A stretch of 64,000 nt of DNA from Cristatella mucedo. Taxonomy: Eukaryota > Bryozoa > Phylactolaemata > Cristatellidae. Position 1 is the first letter of the stretch. Every line of letters starts with the position of its first letter. The notes under the pieces were generated by a model. That model did not search any database. It had not been told where the DNA came from and saw only the letters and a program-made list of their open reading frames with translations. The stretch is from the NCBI GenBank assembly GCA_009760855.2, contig WPIO01000050.1:538501-602500 (forward strand), read 5' to 3'. Shown piece by piece: positions 9,659-20,619 of the stretch. Position numbers and translations under genes: made by a program.

Positions 9659-9988
9659 GTGAGGCGCTGCACGCCGCGCGCTTTCCCTGAGCGACTCTCC
9701 CTCAGCGGTCAGCTCCGAGCGGCGCCGAGCGAGCGAGGGAGGCAGGAAGCGCGCTCCAGCGCAGCCTCCGCCAGTCGCAATAGCCAGGCGCCGCCGCTCG
9801 TGTCAGCCATTTCGCTGAGCGAGCGCAATACCGCGACGAGCGCTGGCTGCGGCGGCGGCTGCGACTCGCCGCGGCCAGAGCAAGCGCGTCGCGACGGAGC
9901 AACGGTCGCTAGCGGCGAGCTCTTTTTTCCGTTTCAGCGGGTCGGCGTGGTTGGGTGAGCCCGACCCGAAACGCGGTTTCACCTACAG
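9659..9988 (+). other. CpG-rich intron
   Basis: This 330-bp GC- and CpG-rich intron lies between the transmembrane exon and the proposed last exon. It ends in GGTTTCACCTACAG. Open frames on both strands here are composition effects. Confidence 0.4.
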
Positions 9989-10013
9989 CTACGAGATGCG
10001 CGTGGCGAAGTGA
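9989..10013 (+). CDS. Gene A possible terminal exon (short cytoplasmic tail)
   Basis: After acceptor CACCTACAG the phase 2 entry reads S-YEMRVAK and stops at TGA 10011-10013. Spliced to 9658 the tail would be RRKRRSYEMRVAK. The phase fits, but the exon is tiny, and GCGAA|GTGAGC at 10009 could instead be a donor leading to further exons. Confidence 0.35.
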
Positions 10014-10156
10014 GCGTCCTCCGTCCTTCGCTCCGCCTGCGCCGCCGCACGACCGGCAGAGGCAGTGGAGATCGAGCGACGTCTGAGCCGACTTTAGCTC
10101 AGCACGCGCCAGCGGCGGCCGGCCCGCTGCGCCACTGCTGACTGCAGGATCACTGT

Positions 10157-10232
10157 CGACCGTCGATCGCCGATCGTCAATCAATCGTCGATCAATCGAT
10201 CGTCGATCAATCGATCGTCGATCGCCGAGGAT
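10157..10232. repeat. ATCGATCGTCGATC short palindromic repeats
   Basis: Overlapping copies of ATCGATCGTCGATCA and relatives form a small self-complementary cluster just upstream of a TATA-like site at 10294. Confidence 0.75.
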
Positions 10233-10293
10233 CGTCATCGGAGCCGCCGCCGCCGTCGTCACGTCAGAAAGAGGCCGCAGTCTGCAGCGGTCG

Positions 10294-10362
10294 CGTTATA
10301 AGCAGGCGAGCCGGAGTTCGGCCACGGCCTAGCTTCAGCAACGCGTGTCGCTCACGCGATGT
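10294..10362 (+). promoter_or_regulatory. Possible core promoter paralogous to the gene B promoter
   Basis: TTATAAG at about 10294 is followed 38 bp on by GCTTCAG, then GTCGCTC and ATG at 10360. The gene B promoter has TATATATA, GCTTCAG 34 bp on, GTCGCTC and ATG at 21349. The order and spacing match, but the ATG opens only a short unconvincing frame with no strong donor. It may be a dead or duplicated promoter. Confidence 0.3.
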
Positions 10363-11699
10363 TCTGGCTGGGGGTGGACAGAGGACGCTCGCTCGTCCGT
10401 CGATCGACTGTTTCGCTTAGTTCAAAGCGCTCGCGGCACGTGACCTTGCCTAACGCGGCAGCCGGCCGACTGCGTACATTCAAGCCGCCTGTCCGGCCGC
10501 ACCGGGACTGGCTCGGCTGAGGCTGTAGTCAAATTTCGGTTCAGGTCTAGCTGGTGCGTGACGTCGCCGTCACGCACGAACGCTTCGGCCGGTTGCAAAA
10601 TATAACATAAAATCATGCAACATCTGTAATTCCATAAAGCCACAAAGATAAAGTTGGTGCTACGCTAGGGTGCTTTCTATAACGCACTCAAAAACTAAGC
10701 GGATTTCGGTGCCCTTGTTTTAGCAAGCTTTACCTCATTTTATTCAAAAAAGAAAAAACGGAGAACCACGGAGCAGAGTAGAGCAGAGCAGAGCAAAGGA
10801 GAGCAGAGCAGAGCAGCCGAGGAAGTGGACATAGAAGCTCACATCGGCCGCAAAGCATGTTCCACAGTCACCAGCTGGGAGATAAATGCGGTCGCGTTAA
10901 GATTGTAGATGCGAGTACCACATTCTAGGACGCTCAGAGCAGAAGCTTCTATGGCCAGCAGTAATTAAGCACGACAGAGCGGAACAGCTAACTGATTGTC
11001 CATAGGGGACCTTAGGGCACGAGAAAGCTGAAACAAGTACATGAGTTCAGCTCACTGAGAAGCAGCCAAGTGAACGGCTTCTGTTTTGAACGGCTTCGGT
11101 TTTGTCAGCCTAAATTGGCGATCCTTTGGACGGGAATAGACTCGTCGTTTGTTGAGAGGTGCAAACTTCATCTGAAACGTTGGCTAGCAGCGACTTTGGT
11201 GTCAGTCCATTAAGGAATAATGATCGGTAAATCAGGTAAGCAAATGAGCAAAGGAAACAAGCTGCGGATATGAAGAGTCTGTGGGTTCTTTTACTAACGC
11301 TTTTTTAAGTGTCAGAAGAGCCTTCACGGCCTTAAAACTGCCTTCAGTGGGCATAACAGGATTTCCCATCCCTGCATTTGATTGCCCGACCGGGGGTCAC
11401 GAAGAGCGAGCGTCTAACCACGTGTCTTACAAAAGCTCTTGCAAATCTGGCAGTGCCCAAAGGTTGAAGCTTTGGCGATGAGCACGAGCGGCAGACACAT
11501 ATCGCCAGGCAGGCAGATACGGCCAAGTTGGCAGGCTTTGTTTAGCTCCGAAGCCTAGCTGTCGCGACTAGTTTGCGGAAGTAAAAGTGTCGAGACTGTA
11601 AACTAACTTACTAACTTTAATCTTAGCCGGTCGTAGGTCAAAAGCTCAGGCAGAGCTTCCAAAATTTCGCTATGCACGGGGTTGGCAAGAAATAACGGT
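10363..11699. other. No gene recognised
   Basis: This stretch is unique-looking sequence with a short AGAGC repeat run at about 10775-10815. I see no exon pair with consistent phase and no transposon coding match. Confidence 0.5.
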
Positions 11700-12050
11700 T
11701 AATGGCAGCATGCACAAAGTGACTACGCATAAATACCAAAGAGTAACTCACAGGGACAGAATAAAGGCTTCGATAAATTTTCGCGTTTTCTGCCCCCTTT
11801 TAAGTGCAGTAAAGTCAAGGAATGTCGTGACGCCAGTCGGAAGTGAGTTCCAAACTTTAGGAACCTACGAAGTAAGGCACGGTCTCCAAAGGATTTGAGG
11901 TTCGTACGAGGTGTATGTAAATGATTAGATTTAGAAAAGCGGGTATTATGACACCCAGCATGTTGGGAGAGTAGATCCGACAAGTAGGCTGGAGCTACAG
12001 GATGAAGGGACCTAAAAGTGAGCAACAGAACCTTGAAGACAAAAAAATTG
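11700..12050 (-). mobile_element. LINE subfamily 1, degenerate 3' fragment
   Basis: Reversed 3' UTR and the C-terminal coding region are visible (LTFRSLHPVAPAYLSDLLSQ and IPRTNLKSFGDRA-like text on the minus strand). The hairpin tail is missing or eroded. Confidence 0.82.
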
Positions 12051-12064
12051 TGTTTTGATGTTTC

Positions 12065-12200
12065 TTCTTTGACGAAGCCCTAAGTGCCGAAGCTTTCCTG
12101 AGCGGTCTGGCAGTCTCAGAAGCTGGCGTACGGAAGATCGTCTCTGCGGGTAACTCCTTTTGTTTGATTGTGACTGAGCGTTGAACTCAGCCTGTTTCGG
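12065..12200 (+). repeat. Unclassified dispersed repeat R1, copy 1
   Basis: About 135 bp match 19010-19140, for example GAAGCTTTCCTGAGCGGTCTGGCAG versus AAAGCTTTCCAGAGCGATCTGGCAG (read as shorter matching blocks). Both copies lie just after a minus-strand LINE fragment. No coding capacity or tRNA boxes were seen. Confidence 0.65.
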
Positions 12201-12594
12201 AATGGGTCGCCCAAAAAAGCAGAGCCAGCGACTCACGGTTTCCAGCTTTTGCCACAGAAGCCTTTACACAGTGGCCACGTCGGTGTCGCAAAGTGCAGGA
12301 GCTTAATAATGGCAAAAGAACGTGAGCGATCTCCAGCCGCGGAAGCAGTCCACCCAGTGCAAGCCAGATCCCAACCCATTAAAGCATATTTTAACTAGGT
12401 TTTGCAATGCCAAAGTCCGGTCATTTTGTTTTGACTGGAAACCTAATTAGCGAGAGAGAGGTAAATGCTTGGCCGAGCTCCTGATCACACCTGCACTCCT
12501 ACGTGCCCCAGGTGTCCCTAGATTGGCTAGATAATTCGATAAGCCGCAATCGGTTAAGAGGCGTTATTGTGAAGGTAGCTCAGCAGATATGATA
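12201..12594. other. No feature recognised
   Basis: About 390 bp without repeat or exon signals that I can support. Confidence 0.4.
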
Positions 12595-12665
12595 CAAATA
12601 ATACATTTGATAAAGCGCCCTCAAATAACTCAATCTCTTTCTCGGCACTTTAAAATTATTGCAAA
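12595..12665 (-). mobile_element. LINE subfamily 1, 3' tail only
   Basis: Only the reversed hairpin tail remains (GATAAAGCGCCCTC ... CTCGGCACTTTAAA). Confidence 0.8.
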
Positions 12666-12669
12666 AAAA

Positions 12670-12930
12670 GCACAATATATATACACATTTTAGGTGTATA
12701 TATATTGCATGGCCTCATTGTACCTAGATGGCTTATATACTGGAATATAACGTTAAATAGTGCCCTATATATATAGTTCAATATATATATATATATTGCA
12801 CTAAATATGTGTATATATATTTCAATATATATATATATATATATATATGTACATATATATATATATATACATGTAAATTTACGTAAAAATACACATATAT
12901 ATATTTTTATGTGTGTATATTTATATAAGT
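12670..12930. repeat. (AT)n-rich microsatellite block
   Basis: Several TATATA runs are separated by short unique segments, with the longest at about 12780-12870. Tyr/Ile-rich frames here are artefacts. Confidence 0.9.
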
Positions 12931-13574
12931 ACATAGTGCCCACCCAAATAATCTTCGTTCCAACAAAAGCTCTTTACTTTTTGGGTTTCGCTGAGTGCCC
13001 CACCTATTAACTACACAAACTAATAATGAAATAATAGTAACACGTTTTCTCTATGAAATGATTTACAATATATCTTATAACGTTTACCCTCCGAACGTTA
13101 TGGCATTGACGTTTTAATGGAGTGAAGTCGGAAAACGCTAGTGCCGTTGCAACAGGAGTTATCCCCCACCGCAAAAATAGGGATGCGTGTCTAGATGGAC
13201 ATGACCAGCCTGCTGCAGTGATTATTAAGCAGGAGAATTACCGGTTGCTACTTGCAAGCCTTCCAGTTACCATGCGGCCAGGCAATTTTGGGTTCAGAGG
13301 CTCTCAGTGGTAGGCAGCGCCCAACTAAAGTTGACCGAATTTTCGACGCTCTCGGGTTGCCAAGAGGGTGCCCTCTTCGCGTTGAAAACGAGCATTATTT
13401 TAATCGAGTGATTGTGATAAAAATTGTTATTACATAAGCGTCAGTGAGGTAAAATTTGAAGAAGCCAGAACCAATCTGAACGATGAATCGCCGGATGGAT
13501 CGGAAGTGAGGTAGGCGTCGCTGCGCGACGGTATACCAGGACCAGAACATGAGGGCGGCGGTGATGCGTAATAG
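12931..13574. other. No gene recognised
   Basis: Unique-looking sequence. Short open frames have no family match and no conserved counterpart in the window. Confidence 0.4.
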
Positions 13575-13655
13575 CAATAATAATAATAATAATAATAATG
13601 CACTTTCTAAGGCGCCGTAAGAGAACTCAATGTCTTTTTTGGCTCTTTAAATCTA
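13575..13655 (-). mobile_element. LINE subfamily 1, 3' tail only
   Basis: Reversed (ATT)n followed by GCACTTTCTAAGGCGCC and AACTCAATGTCTTTT, a decayed version of the hairpin tail. Confidence 0.8.
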
Positions 13656-14285
13656 GCTCATTGAAAGGTAAGAAAGAACTAGAAGTCTCATGGATAACTG
13701 TCAGCGAAAGAGCGATCAGGACGAGGCTCAACGAGCAAGTTATGCGGTACAGAGGTGCTAAGGCGAACCCGCTACTTGGCATTACGCTCAGGCGGAGGAG
13801 ACAAACTATGTGGACCAAAGAATCGACGTTCACTATCTTACCTACTTCACGGGGCGTCTTGTCTTCAGCGAGTTTGGAGACAACGTAGAAAACATAGCTA
13901 GACGTCCGTCGCCGGGTAAGGGTGTGAGGTCGCTTTGGCACTGACAGGGAGTTTGCACCGGGTGCAGGGGATAATGAATGCTGAAAGTTACTTGCACGTG
14001 GTTAAGATTGCTTATCGCACTCCATCAAATCATTTCGTATATGGTTTTACCTTTTTTAGATATCAGGACAAGATTTCAAAGCATACCGCGAGCATAGTAA
14101 ACGAATATTCGACAACCTCGTGCGTCAAGCTTCGATCACTTCCGGATTTCGAACTGGCACAGCGAGAGTGCAGATTTAAACACCACTTAACATTTATTTG
14201 GTAGGAGTCAAATGTGAATTATTCAAATTTCCGCAGAAGGCATGTCGGAAAATTACATCTGACGCCTGCGAGAAACTGTCGGGGT
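13656..14285. other. No gene recognised
   Basis: No repeat or exon signals that I can support. Overlapping open frames on both strands do not resemble the conserved exons. Confidence 0.4.
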
Positions 14286-14480
14286 CAATGTGCGTGCTGC
14301 CACTAGCCAAACTTGTGCATGTCAACCCCTAACCATGTTATTGTTGCTGCTTATTGAGCATGCTACCACTAAAAATTCGATCGTGCTTCATTTACAGCAA
14401 ATGTAAAGTGTCTAGAGAGAGATTAATTTCTCAGAGAGGGCGCTATATCAAATACACTATTAATATTATTATTTCTATTA
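14286..14480 (+). mobile_element. LINE subfamily 1, 3' UTR fragment
   Basis: The 3' UTR (CATGTTATTG, AGCAAATGTAAAGTG) and hairpin tail end in an impure (ATT)n at 14460-14480. Confidence 0.88.
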
Positions 14481-15455
14481 TCGTACCAATTTCCAGCAGG
14501 CTCCTCTCCGTTGTAAAAATCGTGGAGAAGAAAACACTAATATATTTTTTGATTTCATTGCATTTTATTGCCGAATTTATTGCAAAATTAACTGCTTAAA
14601 CAACGGTATGGTTAGGTTTATTTCAAAGTGCAGGCTTTGGAGACTTATCTTGTTCTGTCTATCTCCCTGGCTGATACACGGTGTGTGAAGATTTTTTGGG
14701 CCAGCACTGTATAGATGTAAATAAAAAAATAAACGTGTATAAATATATAATTCATTTGTATAGTGCCGTAAGAAAACGTCCTTGGCCTTGTATTCACCGT
14801 GACCTTGGTCGGAGAATAAGAGACAGTTGCTCCGGTACTCGTCGAGGAAATTGAATGGGGAGTGCATATCGAGGCTTCCACGATTTCCGGGGCTCGGAGC
14901 GACTGCGGTGGCCGCGCGGGGTTATTCGTGCGGTGCGCATTAGCTAGCATTGCGACAGCACTGCAGCGGCTCTCGAGCTCAGGATGGATGCCTATTTATT
15001 CCGGGATTAAAGGCGTCTGCCAAACCTTCACCGCACGCAGCGAATGGAACGAGTGCACGATATTGCATGTGACGCAATGAATGTTTTAGGAGCTGGCAAT
15101 TTTGTTTTGGAGCTGGCACCTCAAACCAGACTTAACGCGTGGCAGCCATTGCACTACGATATGCAGTCGCATGCCAACGGCAAACGCACAGATTGGCAGC
15201 GTTCAAGAAAGCCCGGATCCCAATAACTAGTCCGAGTCTTCAAAGTTTAACAGTAAGTCCACCGAGTCATATAGTCACGCGCACGGAGAACCAGTAATAG
15301 TGCAAAAGTAACTTGTTTGAAATTCGACTGGCTAGCCATTACTTCAAAAGATTTTTGAAACAGTCTGCACCGCAGATTGCTACTTTGACCACCGCGGCAG
15401 GCGTATGCTGGCGATGCGGGCGTGAGCTGGGAGAAGTAGCTTGGAGCATAAGCGA
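14481..15455. other. No gene recognised
   Basis: The sequence is AT-rich to about 14800 and then mixed. I see no transposon or exon that I can support. Confidence 0.4.
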
Positions 15456-15461
15456 GGAGTG

Positions 15462-15645
15462 GAGAGCAGGAGCAGAGAGCTGGAGCGGAGAGCAGGAGTG
15501 GAGAGCAGGAGCAGAGAGCTGGAGCGGAGAGCAGGAGTGGAGAGCTGGAGCGGGAAGCAGAAGTGAAGAGCAGGAGCAGAGAGCTGGAGCGGAGAGAAGG
15601 AGTGGAGAGCAGGAGCAGAGAGCTGGAGTGGAGAGCAGGCGTGCG
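15462..15645 (+). repeat. 13-bp minisatellite with 39-bp higher-order pattern
   Basis: About 14 units alternate between GAGAGCAGGAGCA, GAGAGCTGGAGCG and GAGAGCAGGAGTG, giving a 39-bp superunit (13 codons). The Glu/Gly/Ser/Arg-rich and reverse Leu/Ser/Pro-rich frames are products of the repeat. Confidence 0.9.
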
Positions 15646-16519
15646 GTGGCTGCACAGCCTCTAAGGGTTGTTGACCGGATGGTCGATCAAGCCGACTGCC
15701 GTCACTGAGTGGGCCATTTTTTAAACCCCCGAGTTAGCCCTGCTTCGCAGTCTTCGCCGGCGCAAGGTTTTTGACGAAAGTGAGAGGCGAGCGAGGCGAG
15801 GGCGGAAGACCAGGCAGGAGATGAGTGAGCGAAAGTCGCACCTGCCGAGCGGAGCTAACGGAAGGGCACTGATAGGGGGAGGCGCACCGGCGCAGGAGGT
15901 TTCGGAGTCGGAGGACCAAAACAAGGCGTTAACAAACGGCGGGCGGAGACGGGCGAGTGACGCAGAGTTGAGTTATGCAGGGCGCTAGTTGACCTTACGA
16001 TATCGAGAAACGCTCAACCCAGTGGCGCGCTACGAGTAGCGGCAGCTGACATCGCTCGACCACGGATTGCGAACCGCGGCTCAGCCAGAGCGAACGCAAG
16101 GGGTTCGGGGTAACGGTGCTGTATCGGCACTGTGAAACGGCGCCGCACGCTAAACCAGCCAGATTATGGCTGATGACAATTGTTTGCGGTTATGCGATTA
16201 TGCGACAATCAGCGGCGATGGAGCAACTAGAAGCCGGCGCCACGAGACGGGCGAGCGATGAGTCCAAAATTTGCTGATTTGACCTGATTCAAGCTCTAGG
16301 CCGCAGAGCCCGTTGTTGCAGGTCACGGCCGCGCCGTTGAACGCCATTAACCGCCGCTGCCGTGAAATACATGTCTACGATCTCGATGTGGCCTTGTCAT
16401 GCTTAGGCCTGACCACTTTCCGTCGAAGTCGCATTCGTGCCCCAATCGGTATACCTGCGTGTATTAGTGCAGCGCCTGCAAGTCACTGGCCGTGATGCAA
16501 GGTTCAGGCATCAGCTTAA
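15646..16519. other. No gene recognised, CpG-rich
   Basis: GC-rich unique-looking sequence without a supportable exon or repeat. Confidence 0.4.
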
Positions 16520-16680
16520 ACAAATTATATAATATACAGTTATTATATAATTATAACTATTAATGTAATATATAGTTATTGTGCTAATATAGAACATATA
16601 ACATTTATTTATAATATAATAAAATAAAATATATAATTATATAATATAATATATGATTAATATATTGACGTCTTAGTGAC
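16520..16680. repeat. AT-rich block
   Basis: About 160 bp of almost pure A/T (TATAATATA, ATTATATAA motifs), with many short palindromes. Confidence 0.85.
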
Positions 16681-16734
16681 GATTATAATTGTTAATCGTC
16701 ACTCAGCTGCTGAGACTCGCACAGCTACGAACAC

Positions 16735-16825
16735 TATGCCTGTGGCCTAGTTCGGACCGGACGTGGTAGTCACACGCCGTGTTCGTAACCACTGGGCTCG
16801 CTGTCGCTGTCCCGTGGCGTCGGTG
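16735..16825 (+). repeat. Repeat R2, copy 1
   Basis: This segment matches 17778-17870: GGCCTAGTTCGGACCGG versus GGCCTAGTACGGACCGG, CGTTCGTAACCACTGGGCTCG versus CGTTCGTAACAACTGGGCTCG (read in shorter blocks). The two copies flank the LINE at 17016-17780 and are too long for a target-site duplication. Confidence 0.7.
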
Positions 16826-17015
16826 AGCTAGAGCCAAAGGTTTACTTACCGAAGCCGTTGCCTCCCGATGCCGAAACCGGCGCGTGGAGTATCCGTTCCA
16901 ATATTCGACTCCGGTCAGCTGCGTGTCTTTCAGCTTCGCCGCCCTGCTCTGACGCTTTGTCCTCCGCCTAGGTCTGCCTCCTCCTAGGTCGTGCTCAAAT
17001 TCACCTATTTTTAGC

Positions 17016-17780
17016 TTCATACCAGAGCTGAAATTTGGGCTTGTTTAGATAACGATACCACGTCCAAGTTGGTCCATGCATTTGTGACATTCTGTTTAGA
17101 CTTCTGCAACTCAACGCTTACCAGCATGTGCGATCAGGCGATTGCAGCTGGTGCAAAACTCTGCAGCTAGGCCTGTCGGTCGTGAGCGTCGCAGTTGCCA
17201 CATTACTCCAATTCTCGCCGACCTGCACTGGCTGCCAGTCAAGCAAAGGATTGAATTCAAGGTTTTGTCACTCACTTTTAGGTCACTTCATTCTTTGGCT
17301 CAAGCCTATCTCTCAGATCCACTACCCCATCAGGCCAAGCATAATACCACCCGCTTTTTGGAATCTAAAAGTCTACAAATACCTCGTACAAACCTTAAAT
17401 CCTTTGGTGACCGTGCATTTAGTTCGTATGGTCCCAAAGCCTGGAACTCCCTCCCGACCGGCGTCTGAACATCCCCTGACCTGACTACATTTAAAAGGAA
17501 CTTAAAAACACACCTATTTAGGACAGCATCTAGTGGGTCCGTGTGATTTGTCCTTGATGTGCTTATGCATGCTGACACTGCTCATGCTACCACTAACCAC
17601 ATTTGCATGCTGACCCTGCATGTCATCCCTAACCATATTATTCATTTTGTTTGTTTTTCAAGCATGATTTTACTTACCATTCAATTGCATTTCACTTTGC
17701 AGCAAATGTAAAGCGCCTAGAAAGAGATCAAGTTCTCTGAGGGCGCTTTATCAAGTGCATTATCATTGTTATTATTATGC
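17016..17780 (+). mobile_element. LINE subfamily 1, 5'-truncated copy
   Basis: The copy starts near the RACLDKDTTSKLVHAF region, keeps SAARPVGRERRSCHITPIL and FGDRAFSSYGPKAWNSLP, and has a TGA at 17466-17468 where other copies continue. The 3' UTR, hairpin tail and (ATT)n are complete. Confidence 0.92.
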
Positions 17781-17905
17781 TAGGTCTGAGGCCTAGTACG
17801 GACCGGGCCTGGTCGTCACATGCCGCGTTCGTAACAACTGGGCTCGCTGTGGCTATCCCGTGGCTTTCAGCTACGCTCTGAAGCTCTATCTTCTGCCTCT
17901 CTGCT
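17778..17905 (+). repeat. Repeat R2, copy 2
   Basis: Partner of 16735-16825. The match extends loosely into CTTTCAGCTACGCTCTG versus CTTTCAGCTTCGCCGCC (16927 on). Confidence 0.65.
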
Positions 17906-18375
17906 GTCCGCCCCAACAGCTGCCCGAAACTGAAAACTTCCGCAATGTCCTTCGTGGATGGATGCGATCGGCGCAATCGATGTGCTAATCGGCTCTGGCT
18001 GAGAAGTTTCGCCGGAAGCTCGACCCGTTGACCCGGAGCCATTGGAGCGGAGTGGATGTGTTGGCCAAGACTTGATGGCGGCTATGACTTGGTGGTCAAG
18101 TCTTGAAGGTGGAGCCGCTGTAACAATGGCACGACTATGACGGTTTCGGGCTACTTCCGCATAGCTGTATATCCCACCGAAGACCGCTGGTTCTGCAGCA
18201 TTTCCGAAAGAGCTCTTGCATTGCTGCCGGTTTATCGATGGATACAGGCCCACCATGGCTAGGCTCCTTCCTATGTGTAGCTGAGCTGCTGCACCAGTTT
18301 CCTTCTCGTGCCCCCAGAGATCTTCTGCAGACAATAAATAGAAATTTCATTCATCCGCTTGAAGAACGCTTGAGA
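17906..18375. other. No gene recognised
   Basis: A stop-free minus-strand stretch of about 155 codons lies at 17867-18334, but it has no family motif or conserved partner. I do not call it a gene. Confidence 0.4.
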
Positions 18376-18379
18376 CAGA

Positions 18380-18600
18380 AGTTTTGACGTTGCAGGTTGT
18401 ATGCGGTGGGATCTCGCTCCGACAATTGTTACTCAACGACGTCTACTCACATGCTGCCGACTATCGCACATTCTTTTCAGCCGTCCTGAGCTGCTGCTTC
18501 AACCTACTGACTACCTCAACTGCTCATCTGACTCAGCTATGCTTCTCACTTTCTCCTTGTTGCGTGAGACGAATTCCGTTTGCTTGTGAATGCGTACCAA
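18380..18600 (+). mobile_element. LINE subfamily 2, C-terminal fragment
   Basis: The frame reads LPTIAHSFQ-like text after TLPT, then LTQLCFSLSPCCVRR and ACECVPK, matching 7620-7760 and the reverse of 55695-55960. Confidence 0.75.
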
Positions 18601-18905
18601 AATGATATAATACTAATAATAATAATAATAATAATACATTGATGAAGCACCCTCGGGGAACTCAAGCTATCTCTAGGCGCTTTAAATTTGCTCAAAGAAA
18701 ATGCGATCGAAAGGTCAATGGTAGCATGCTCAATGAACGTCAAGATTAATATGCTTAGGTTTGACATGCACAGGTTCAGCATGCAAGTGTGGTTAGTGGC
18801 AGAATGCACAGCGTCAGTATGCATAGTCACATTATATTATAATAATAATAATAATACGTTTGATTTGCCCCATCAGAGAGCTCATTCTCTTTCTATTCTC
18901 AATCT
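18601..18905 (-). mobile_element. LINE subfamily 1, one or two 3' fragments
   Basis: A reversed (ATT)n, hairpin tail and 3' UTR run from 18604 to about 18828. A second (AAT)n with CCCCATCAGAGAGCTCATTCTC follows at 18838-18900, so two insertions may abut. Confidence 0.82.
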
Positions 18906-19004
18906 CATATATTCTCAATCTCGTTCAATCTTATTCTCAGTCTTTGTGGCTTCTTGGACCTGCAGACGGAGATGCATTATATAAGTTTCGTTTTGAGGCT
19001 GCTT

Positions 19005-19145
19005 CTCCTCTGTGCCCGACGTGCCAAAGCTTTCCAGAGCGATCTGGCAGTCCCAGAAGCAGCCGTTCAGAGGATTCTCCCTGCGGATAGCGTGTTTTTT
19101 TCGATTGCGATTGAGTGCTGACACACGTTCAGGCTCTAAAGTCAA
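19005..19145 (+). repeat. Unclassified dispersed repeat R1, copy 2
   Basis: Partner of 12065-12200. Confidence 0.65.
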
Positions 19146-20239
19146 TCGCTCAGATCGGCTGCATTGGCGGTTCATAGCCTGCTTTCCCCTCAGCTGCCTT
19201 AACTAAATCGGTCTCAGGTCATCGAGTGCTGCTTAATGACGTCACGGTTTTATGCTCAGTGAGACCGGCTCCTCTCGCTGCTCGTCCGTGAATCGCCGGG
19301 CGACCCATCGCGTGGGCGCCGCTCTTCTGCAAGAAGGCACTTCCTTTCAGGGTCCAGGCGTCGCAGCTCTGGATTCTGACCTTGCTCTGACCTTGCTAAG
19401 CTTCGGTATCGGAGCTCGTGCTTTCAGCTCGTACGGAAGCTGCCGAAACGTTCCTAAGCGGCATCGTGCTAGATAAGACTGGCTTTGACTGTATACATTT
19501 TAGTCACGTTTTCCTGTGAATGTACGACAAGAATCCGGTTTTATAATCAATCCATGTTCAGGGAGTAGCGGCCTGAGAATAAAAAAAGGCAACGTCATTC
19601 AACCGGCAGCCAGCCGTATGTAGCCGTCGAGCCGAGGGAAGTTTTTCCAGAGGCTGAACGCTAGGCACTGTCTATAGGTGCTTTGCACGTCATAGCAATC
19701 GATGCACTCTACGGCTCACGCTGAGCACCTGCAATGATCCGTGGCTGTTAAATGGACGTAATGGCTCAGCTGATATGTAATTTTTACCCAAAAGGATGGG
19801 CGCTCTGCATAGCTTCAGCGTTCCACTACAGTCTGCCTACCTTCGAGCATCAGTGCGGCTGCTAAAATTTTTGAGGTATTAGTTGCTTGATAGCTTAGTT
19901 AGCCGTCATCTACGAAATTGGCAGCTTCGCCAGTATTGTCACGTGACTGCAGTGGACTAGCACCGTCAGAGCCGTAGTTGCGGCGGCCTAGCTCTGTCAC
20001 GAACTGGAGCAGACGCTAGACTTCGTCGGCCATCTTGTGGTACTCTGCTGTAGCCTCGGATCTTGTGGATCCACGATGATCGACGCCGCTCTGCAGCAGA
20101 CCTCGACGGCAGCGATCGAGCGGCGACCTGTGCACAGACGGACCGAGCTCCGCAAGCGGACGTCACTCCCGCTTCATGTCGTCCGTCCAAGCATCTGGCT
20201 TGCGGAGCTGCGCTAGGATTCGGCACTTAGAAGACTGGT

Positions 20240-20242
<3 letters not shown>
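19146..20242. other. No gene recognised
   Basis: Mixed-composition sequence. Open frames are short and none has a partner in the window. Confidence 0.4.
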
Positions 20243-20334
<92 letters not shown>

Positions 20335-20536
20335 GCCGAGCACGACTCTACTACTTGGCCAATAGGGGTAAAAGGAGAGTTACTCTCTCTCGCTATCTCT
20401 CCTCCGGCTGTATCTCTCCCCCTCTCTCGCTCTCATTTCCTCTCTCTCTCTCTCTCTGTCTCTCTCACTCACTCTCTCTCTCTCTCGCCTGTCTCTCTCT
20501 CTCTCCCTCTGTGAGCAGCTAAATAGAGAGCGAGAA

Positions 20537-20567
<31 letters not shown>

Positions 20568-20568
20568 C
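20243..20568. repeat. (GA)n / (TC)n / (GA)n microsatellite complex
   Basis: (GA)n at 20243-20330 is followed by imperfect (TC)n at about 20378-20515 and (GA)n at about 20525-20568. The alternating orientation allows large hairpins. Confidence 0.92.
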
Positions 20569-20619
20569 TACCCAAATGCGTTTAGTTACATGCACGCAAG
20601 CACACGTGTCATAAAGCCG

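Larger units (their letters stand above)
2254..10013 (+). other. Gene A: 3' end of a mucin-like membrane protein gene (exon model)
   Basis: This gene model has six exons: 2254-2363, 2469-2575, 2742-2993, 3128-3269, 9558-9658 and 9989-10013. The first four encode a module repeated at 57369-58389 with three of four exon lengths identical (110, 107 and 252 nt) and the same intron phases (0, 2, 2, 0). The fifth encodes a transmembrane helix and the sixth a possible short tail with stop. The N-terminal part is off the window or was displaced by the LINE at 1-1553. Gene B suggests it would be a Ser/Thr-rich ectodomain. The large fourth intron (3270-9557) is full of LINE debris. The inferred product is a type I membrane protein with a short cytoplasmic tail. 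I do not recognise the family; some features resemble SEA-type or KIAA1549-type juxtamembrane regions, but I cannot confirm that. Confidence 0.6.

Noticed and set aside
9506-9958. 150-codon frame overlapping the transmembrane exon
   Set aside because: High G+C keeps several frames open; another frame shows a transmembrane helix with proper splice sites.
10360-10520. Small frame starting MFWLGVDRG after the TATA-like site
   Set aside because: Not signal-like, no strong donor and no partner; only the promoter similarity is worth noting.
17867-18334. 155-codon minus-strand open frame
   Set aside because: No motif, no conserved partner and overlap with repeat R2; could be chance in GC-balanced sequence.
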